The translations under genes were made by a program, and so were the position numbers. Under the pieces are notes generated by a model that saw only the letters and a list, made by a program, of their open reading frames with translations, did not search any database and was not told where the DNA came from. Source: Nitrospirota bacterium (GTDB lineage: Bacteria > Nitrospirota > CAKKRA01 > 9FT-COMBO-42-15). From it: 5,128 nt of DNA. Where the stretch lies: NCBI GenBank assembly GCA_016195585.1, contig JACPZJ010000231.1:1-5128 (forward strand). Reading direction: 5' to 3'. Within the stretch, counting starts at the first letter, position 1, and the number at the start of each line of letters is the position of its first letter. Shown here in pieces: positions 1-3,651 of this stretch.

Positions 1-399
1 ACAGATGAAAACTTTGCTAAAAAGATAAAAGACCTCTTTGTTCATAAAGAGGAGATTACCCTGAAGGACATACATCTTTTAAATGTCGGAAGGCACTTTA
101 GGCTGGACAAAGATACAAAGCTAATAATCGGCAGGAATGAGCATGAAAATAAGAGGCTTGAATACACTGCACAGCCGGGCGATTATCTTTTTATACCTGA
201 CAATTTTCCAGCGCCAGCAGGCATCCTTTGCGGAGAGACATCTGATGATAAAGAGGCTTTTATATGCAAGGCGTTATTAAAATACAGCAAGCATGACAGC
301 GGCGCATTTTTTGTCAAGGATATAAAAACGGATAATGCCAAGAGAATAGAGGCTGCTGAAAGGGTTGATGACAGGGCCCTTGAGGCTATGAGGATATAA
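1..399 (+). CDS. C-terminal part of a probable PP-loop tRNA thiolation-type enzyme (MnmA/ThiI-like with NFACT-like C-terminal domain), 5' truncated
   Basis: An open frame runs from base 1 to the TAA at 397-399, giving 132 residues with no start inside the window's edge, so the gene begins upstream. The visible part carries the stretch LLNVGRHFRL (about residues 27-36) followed by LIIGRNEHEN (41-50) and a PGDYLFIPDNF segment. From memory, this 'GRHFRL ... K-I-I-V-G-R-N-E-x-E-N' pattern is typical of the C-terminal domain of roughly 330-residue proteins in Nitrospirota and Deltaproteobacteria. These have an N-terminal PP-loop ATPase domain and are annotated as MnmA-like or ThiI-like tRNA thiouridylases, some as DUF814/NFACT-like. 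The catalytic PP-loop would lie off the window and cannot be checked. The stop is one base from the TTG start of the larE gene, so the two are probably co-transcribed and translationally coupled. The exact reaction is not established. Confidence 0.6.
   Translation, partial: TDENFAKKIKDLFVHKEEITLKDIHLLNVGRHFRLDKDTKLIIGRNEHENKRLEYTAQPGDYLFIPDNFPAPAGILCGETSDDKEAFICKALLKYSKHDSGAFFVKDIKTDNAKRIEAAERVDDRALEAMRI
389..393 (+). promoter_or_regulatory. Shine-Dalgarno for larE TTG start
   Basis: TGAGG lies inside the last codons of the upstream gene, seven bases before TTG 401. It supports the rare TTG start over the next in-frame ATG (codon 15), which would remove the N-terminal helix ahead of the PP-loop. 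Confidence 0.5.
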
Positions 400-400
400 C

Positions 401-1207
401 TTGGAAGAGAAATTTAACAAATTAAAGGATATAATAAGAGATATGGACTCGCTCCTTATTGCCTATTCTGGCGGCGTGGACAGCACATTTCTGCTAAAGG
501 CCGCAGCAGATATACTCAGGGACAGGGTTGTTGCAGTAACTGCAACAGCTCCCACATATCCATCAAGAGAGATAGAAGCTGCAAAGGAGATTGCAAAAAA
601 ACTTGGCGTTAGGCACCAGCTTATTTCATCAAATGAACTTGATGTGCCGGGATTTTCATCTAACCCGACAAATAGATGCTATTTCTGCAAGAAGGAGCTC
701 TTTGATAAACTTAAAACAAAGGCCGCAGATCTCGGCCTTAATTATGTGGCAGACGGCAGTAATTATGACGATATAAAAGACTACAGGCCGGGAAGGGATG
801 CAGCAAAAGAGCTCGGCATAAGAAGCCCCTTAGTGGAGGCAGGCCTCACAAAGGCAGAGATAAGGGGCATTGCGAGGAGGTTGAACCTCCCCAACTGGGA
901 CAAGCCGTCCTTTGCCTGCCTGTCATCAAGATTTCCATACGGGACAGAGATAACTATCCCGCGGTTAAGGCAGATTGAAAATTGTGAAAATATCCTGAGG
1001 GAAAAGGGCTTCAGGCAGTTCAGGGTGCGCTATCACAATGAGATTGCGAGGATAGAAGTGGGAGAGGATGAAATTCAGGGATTCTTTGAAAAGGATACGA
1101 GGGATTATATTGCGGAGAGATTTAAAGAGAATGGTTTTACTTATATCACCGTTGATATTCAGGGTTACAGGACAGGCAGCATGAACCAGTTATTAACAAA
1201 GAGTTAG
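401..1207 (+). CDS. larE: LarE-type ATP-dependent sulfur transferase (PP-loop), three-cysteine type
   Basis: This 268-residue protein has the usual LarE length and layout. LarE adenylates a carboxylate of the pyridinium dicarboxylate intermediate and transfers sulfur to it during synthesis of the nickel-pincer cofactor of lactate racemase and related LarA enzymes, in the cytoplasm. The ATP-pyrophosphatase PP-loop SGGVDST is at residues 23-29. DGSNYDD is at 118-124, DYRPGRDAAKELGIRSPL at 127-144, the signature FACLSSRFPYG at 171-181, and RVRYHNEIARIE at 208-219. The cysteine of FACLSS (Cys173) sits at or next to the sacrificial Cys176 of the Lactobacillus plantarum enzyme. RCYFCKKELF adds Cys93 and Cys96, where the Lactobacillus protein (as I recall it) has no cysteines. 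Three such cysteines mark the class reported to hold a 4Fe-4S cluster and to take sulfur from it rather than sacrifice a protein cysteine. The TTG start is one base after the upstream stop. No larA, larB or larC is present here, so the true substrate could differ. Family assignment is firm; cluster chemistry is inferred. Confidence 0.93.
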   Translation: MEEKFNKLKDIIRDMDSLLIAYSGGVDSTFLLKAAADILRDRVVAVTATAPTYPSREIEAAKEIAKKLGVRHQLISSNELDVPGFSSNPTNRCYFCKKELFDKLKTKAADLGLNYVADGSNYDDIKDYRPGRDAAKELGIRSPLVEAGLTKAEIRGIARRLNLPNWDKPSFACLSSRFPYGTEITIPRLRQIENCENILREKGFRQFRVRYHNEIARIEVGEDEIQGFFEKDTRDYIAERFKENGFTYITVDIQGYRTGSMNQLLTKS

Positions 1208-1213
1208 GAGGTG
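1206..1213 (+). promoter_or_regulatory. Strong Shine-Dalgarno that fixes the start of the bifunctional-nuclease gene
   Basis: AGGAGGTG is a near-perfect match to the 16S rRNA tail. It overlaps the TAG stop of larE (1205-1207) and stands eight bases (counted from AGGAGG) before ATG 1220. The in-frame GTG at 1211 is part of this site, so it cannot be the start. The overlap suggests translational coupling with larE. Confidence 0.85.
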
Positions 1214-1219
1214 AGAGAT

Positions 1220-1672
1220 ATGTATATCAAAGTTCAGATTACCGGCGTTATCCTCGACCCCAATACCAACTCTTATATTGTACTGTTAAATGATGATAAG
1301 AGGGAGCCCCTGCCGATATGGGTCGGCCGCGCAGAGGGGAATGCAATAAACTTTGCGATGGAGGGCGTGACTCCACCGAGGCCGATGACACATGATTTAA
1401 TGAAAAACATACTTGACACCCTTGAAATAAAAGTTAACAAGGCTGTGGTTACAGATATCAGAAACAACACCTACTATGCTATTTTATACCTGAATGTAAA
1501 AGGCGAGGAAATATCTGTAGACTCAAGGCCGAGCGATGCCATTGCCCTTGCAGTAAGGGTGAATGCGCCTATATTTGTAGACGAAGAGGTCTTCAAAAAG
1601 AGGGCGGAGGTAAGCCTTGACCACTGGCTTGAAAATCTAAAGCCTGAGGATTTTGGCAGATATAATGCGTAG
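1220..1672 (+). CDS. Bifunctional nuclease family protein (DUF151/BFN)
   Basis: The 150-residue product matches the DUF151 (BFN) family over its full length, including the usual opening MYIKVQITGVILDP. Family landmarks are LPIWVGRAEGNAI (31-43), RPMTHDLM (54-61), DSRPSDAIALAVR (101-113) and PIFVDEEVF (117-125). The last 25 or so residues (KKRAEVSLDHWLENLKPEDF) form the short helical tail common in bacterial members. The name comes from plant homologues reported to have RNase and DNase activity. Bacterial members such as Thermotoga TM0160 are known mainly as structures, and their cellular role is uncertain. The protein has no signal peptide or membrane segment. I chose ATG 1220 because an AGGAGGTG site precedes it at ideal distance; the in-frame GTG at 1211 lies within that site. 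It follows larE directly and probably shares its message. Family call is firm; nuclease activity in this organism is unproven. Confidence 0.92.
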   Translation: MYIKVQITGVILDPNTNSYIVLLNDDKREPLPIWVGRAEGNAINFAMEGVTPPRPMTHDLMKNILDTLEIKVNKAVVTDIRNNTYYAILYLNVKGEEISVDSRPSDAIALAVRVNAPIFVDEEVFKKRAEVSLDHWLENLKPEDFGRYNA

Positions 1673-1695
1673 CAAGGCGCATGTTTAAAGGTTTT

Positions 1696-1700
1696 GGAGG
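1696..1700 (+). promoter_or_regulatory. Shine-Dalgarno that fixes the start of the small secreted protein
   Basis: GGAGG touches the ATG at 1701, too close for initiation there, but is six bases from the in-frame ATG at 1707. It therefore supports the shorter form beginning MKGILVF. Confidence 0.75.
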
Positions 1701-1706
1701 ATGTTT

Positions 1707-1979
1707 ATGAAAGGGATTTTAGTTTTTATATTAATTGCTGTAAGTTTTATGATAGCGCCTGCCTTTGCAATAGATAGCGCAGAGAAAGGCAGGGGCGCTG
1801 AGCTGAAGAAGCTTAGGGCTGAATATAATGAACTTTTTGAGTATCTGCCTGCAAGCGCAAACATGGCAGCGCAGGATTTTATTGACGGCTTTGCAACCTA
1901 TGAGGAGATAAATAAGAGATTAGAGGCTATGAAGGCCGTCTTAGACGAAGGCAGTTGTTCATCATCAAATACGCGATAA
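1707..1979 (+). CDS. Small secreted (periplasmic) helical protein of unknown function
   Basis: I do not recognise this family. The 90-residue precursor has a clear Sec signal peptide: Lys2, a hydrophobic core (ILVFILIAVSFMIAP, 4-18) and a signal peptidase I site after AFA (19-21). That leaves a mature protein of about 69 residues. No lipobox cysteine is present at the cleavage region, so it is not a lipoprotein. The mature part is charged and predicted helical (AELKKLRAEYNELFEYL, then AAQDFIDGFATYEEINKRLEAMKAVLDE). It ends in an unusual serine-rich tail, GSCSSSNTR, with the only cysteine. The start is ATG 1707 rather than ATG 1701 because of ribosome-site spacing. It lies 34 bases after the DUF151 gene and nine bases before the next gene, so it is probably in the same transcript. 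Two alpha-helices in a hairpin would be a reasonable fold. A role in binding or as a chaperone-like periplasmic factor is only a guess. Confidence 0.75.
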   Translation: MKGILVFILIAVSFMIAPAFAIDSAEKGRGAELKKLRAEYNELFEYLPASANMAAQDFIDGFATYEEINKRLEAMKAVLDEGSCSSSNTR

Positions 1980-1988
1980 AGGTGTAAA

Positions 1989-2330
1989 GTGAGCATGAAG
2001 AGTGAGGGCTTGAATAAGGAAAAGATATTAGAGCAGTTAGAGGAGCTTGCACAAAGGCTTTCAGTTAAGATCACCTATGATTCCCTCAGAGAGGGCAATA
2101 TCAATACAAAGGGAGGCCTTTGCAAGGTAAGCGGTAATTACAGGATCCTTGTAGAAAGAAGGCTCACCACAAATGAGAAGATAGATATCATTGCAAACAG
2201 CATTGCAAGATTTGATATAAATGATTATTACATGCCTCCAGAGATAAGGGATATTATTGCATCCCTTTCTGTCCCAGTCCCTGTCTGCCGACAGGCAGGT
2301 GCGGAACAGACAGGCAGCAGGCAGGATTGA
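1989..2330 (+). CDS. Small conserved-looking cytoplasmic protein with repeat-derived C-terminal tail
   Basis: This 113-residue protein has no signal peptide or membrane segment. Its N-terminal helix (about 8-24, LNKEKILEQLEELAQRL) leads into VKITYDSLREGNINTKGGLCKVSGNYRILVERR (26-58), which looks like a small beta-sheet with a GGLCKV turn. A helical part follows (TNEKIDIIANSIARFDIND, 61-79) and then YYMPPEIRDIIASL. Similar short proteins occur as unnamed conserved genes in related bacteria, from memory, and they usually end near the PPEIRDII helix. Residues from about 96 on (PVPVCRQAGAEQTGSRQD) are encoded by the palindromic repeat described separately and look foreign. GTG 1989 is taken as the start because AAGGTG ends four bases upstream (1984). 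ATG 1995 is possible and would remove two residues. It sits nine bases after the secreted-protein gene and 25 before the FrzS-like gene. Function is unknown. Confidence 0.7.
   Translation: MSMKSEGLNKEKILEQLEELAQRLSVKITYDSLREGNINTKGGLCKVSGNYRILVERRLTTNEKIDIIANSIARFDINDYYMPPEIRDIIASLSVPVPVCRQAGAEQTGSRQD
2280..2325 (+). repeat. G+C-rich imperfect palindrome with CAGGCAG repeats inserted at a gene's 3' end
   Basis: CCTGTCTGCCGACAGGCAGG (2280-2299) is a 20-base imperfect palindrome. Its mismatches are all of the kind that give G-T or A-C pairs. CCTGTCTG (2280-2287) also has a perfect 8-base inverted partner, CAGACAGG, at 2307-2314. The heptamer CAGGCAG occurs at 2292-2298 and twice in tandem at 2311-2324. 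The composition differs sharply from the A+T-richer genes on either side. It resembles short palindromic repeats built on CTGCC/GGCAG that I recall as scattered in many uncultured-bacterium genomes, often inside or at the ends of reading frames. No T-run follows, so it is not a standard terminator. Whether it is repeated elsewhere in this genome cannot be seen here. Confidence 0.65.
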
Positions 2331-2355
2331 AAAACCCTATTTACTACTACTAAAC

Positions 2356-3189
2356 ATGGCGCAGAAAAAGGTACTTATAATTGAAGGCAAGGAGACCTTC
2401 GCAGATTATATTGCTGAGATACTAAAAAGACTCAGCCTGAAGACCACTATTGCCACAGACGGCGATGAAGGTTTTGAGGCTGCCCAGAAAGAGCAGCCTG
2501 ATCTGGTTCTCCTTTCTGTTGAGCTTTCCAAAGACAATGGCTACATAGTCTGCAAAAGATTCAAGGAAGACAATGACCTCAAAAAAATCCCCCTGATCCT
2601 GATGTCTTCAGAGGCTAAGTCAGGCGATTTTGAGCAGCATAAAAAACTCAAGGTCAGGGCTGAGGAATACCTTAAAAAGCCTTTTGTAAAAAAGGAGCTT
2701 GTTACAACCATCTCAAATCTTATGGGGTGCTCTGTGCCGATTGAAACCTATTGTATGCTGGAGGAGAAGGTTGATACCCTCATAAAAGAGAAGGACATCC
2801 TTGAAAGGGATTCAAAGAACAAGGAGAAGCTTATATTTGAACTCCGTGAAAGATTAAACAAGACCGCTGATGAAATGAAGGGTGTGGATGTTGCAAGGCT
2901 GCAGAAGGAATTAATTGAAACGAGGAGAGAGATGGAAGATGCAAAGAAGGAGATGATGCAGCTTACGCAGAAGAATGAGGAGTTTTCTAAAAAGATTGAG
3001 GAGATCAACAAGGAAAAAAAGGAGCTTATAAAGAGCTCCATCGCAGATTTTGCAGAGAGGGACAAAAGAGAATCTGAGCTTAAGAAAAAGATAGCGCAGC
3101 TTGAAAAAGAGCTTCAGGAGCAGAAGAAGACAGACAGGCAGCAGATAAAAAAGGCGCTGGAGAACGCCCTTTTATCCCTTAAGGAATAA
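2356..3189 (+). CDS. FrzS-like protein: pseudo-receiver domain plus long coiled coil
   Basis: The 277-residue product has a CheY-type receiver fold (about 4-122) followed by a charged coiled coil (about 134-268) and no DNA-binding or enzyme domain. The receiver is degenerate. The phosphoacceptor position in PDLVLLSVEL is Ser54 instead of Asp, and the N-terminal acidic pair is Glu10-Gly11. The Thr/Ser (Ser84) and Lys (Lys108, in YLKKPF) positions remain. The motif FEQHKKLKVRAEEYL (92-106), the NGYIVCKRFKEDNDLKKIP stretch and the coiled-coil tail closely resemble the Myxococcus xanthus gliding protein FrzS. That protein has a pseudo-receiver that acts without phosphorylation and a coiled coil used for polar localisation. 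A scaffold or localisation role in the cytoplasm is therefore likely; motility is only one option. ATG 2356 (MAQKKVLIIEG) fits the domain boundary. The frame is open from ATG 2257, but those extra 33 codons overlap the neighbour gene and run through the palindromic repeat. No good Shine-Dalgarno precedes 2356. Confidence 0.85.
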   Translation: MAQKKVLIIEGKETFADYIAEILKRLSLKTTIATDGDEGFEAAQKEQPDLVLLSVELSKDNGYIVCKRFKEDNDLKKIPLILMSSEAKSGDFEQHKKLKVRAEEYLKKPFVKKELVTTISNLMGCSVPIETYCMLEEKVDTLIKEKDILERDSKNKEKLIFELRERLNKTADEMKGVDVARLQKELIETRREMEDAKKEMMQLTQKNEEFSKKIEEINKEKKELIKSSIADFAERDKRESELKKKIAQLEKELQEQKKTDRQQIKKALENALLSLKE

Positions 3190-3200
3190 GGAGATTTTTA

Positions 3201-3650
3201 ATGAACAGAGAAGAGGCGCTGAAATTAATTCAGGAGTGCAGGGAAAAGAATATAAGGATAAATATAAAATATGCAAACTTGGAAGGCGCAAATCTGAGCG
3301 ACGGGATGTTTATAAATGCCAATCTTGAAGGCGCCAATCTTGAAGGCGCGAATCTTGAACGGGCTAATTTGAAATATGCCAATCTTGAAGGCGCGAATCT
3401 AAAATATGCCAATCTCAGATTTGCGAATCTTGAGGGCGCAAACCTCGGTTATGCCAGCCTCTTAAATGCCAATCTTAAATCTGCGAATCTAAAATATGCC
3501 AATCTCATCGGCACAAGCCTCCGCCATGCGACTCTTGAGGGCGCAAACCTCTGGAATACAAAAATAGAATCCTCACAAAAGGATGACATTATCCTTGCCC
3601 TCGGAATTGTGATGAAAGACCGCGAACGCAGGGCGGAGAGACAGGAATAA
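3201..3650 (+). CDS. Pentapeptide-repeat protein
   Basis: The 149-residue protein consists of a short helical N-terminus (MNREEALKLIQECREKN), about 19 consecutive pentapeptides (residues 25-119) of the A-(N)-(L)-x-x pattern, mostly ANLEG and ANLKY, and a charged C-terminal helix (IESSQKDDIILALGIVMKDRERRAERQE). Such repeats fold into a right-handed four-sided beta-helix, here about five coils. The register is unbroken, although GMFIN (35-39), TSLRH (105-109) and ATLEG (110-114) are variant units. It has no signal peptide or membrane segment, so it is probably cytoplasmic. Family members range from DNA-gyrase-protecting DNA mimics to proteins of unknown role. This one is rich in Lys, Arg and Glu rather than strongly acidic, so gyrase mimicry is not supported. 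AAGGAG at 3188-3193 is seven bases before the ATG and overlaps the stop of the FrzS-like gene, so the two are probably translated together. Its stop is one base from the stop of the convergent gene. Confidence 0.9.
   Translation: MNREEALKLIQECREKNIRINIKYANLEGANLSDGMFINANLEGANLEGANLERANLKYANLEGANLKYANLRFANLEGANLGYASLLNANLKSANLKYANLIGTSLRHATLEGANLWNTKIESSQKDDIILALGIVMKDRERRAERQE
3273..3557 (+). repeat. 15-base tandem repeat coding for the pentapeptides
   Basis: Degenerate 15-base units, approximately GCGAATCTTGAAGGC, repeat about 19 times in the reading frame. Two 25-base stretches, 3393-3417 and 3483-3507, are identical and start exactly 90 bases (six pentapeptides) apart, pointing to recent internal duplication or gene conversion. 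Confidence 0.9.
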
Positions 3651-3651
3651 A

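Noticed and set aside
1211..1219. GTG 1211 as the start of the DUF151 protein
   Set aside because: This GTG is part of the AGGAGGTG ribosome site; the family's usual N-terminus begins at ATG 1220.
2280..2314. Hairpin as a rho-independent terminator between the small gene and the FrzS-like gene
   Set aside because: No T-run follows the inverted repeats; it lies inside the coding sequence and the downstream gene follows closely on the same strand.
2257..2355. Extended N-terminus of the FrzS-like protein (33 extra residues from ATG 2257)
   Set aside because: The added residues overlap the preceding gene, run through the palindromic repeat and precede a natural receiver-domain start at MAQKKVLIIEG. 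Kept only as a low-probability alternative.
2748..3065. Open frame on the - strand opposite the coiled coil
   Set aside because: Its Ser/Phe-rich, low-complexity product is what the complement of Glu/Lys-rich coiled-coil codons gives; no ribosome site or family features.
3230..3412. Open frame on the - strand opposite the pentapeptide repeats
   Set aside because: The product is a repetitive RLAPSRFA-like mirror of the repeat unit with no independent support.
3273..3557. Regular repeats that could suggest a CRISPR or other array
   Set aside because: The period is 15 bases in frame with a pentapeptide-repeat protein, the units are degenerate, and there are no spacers.
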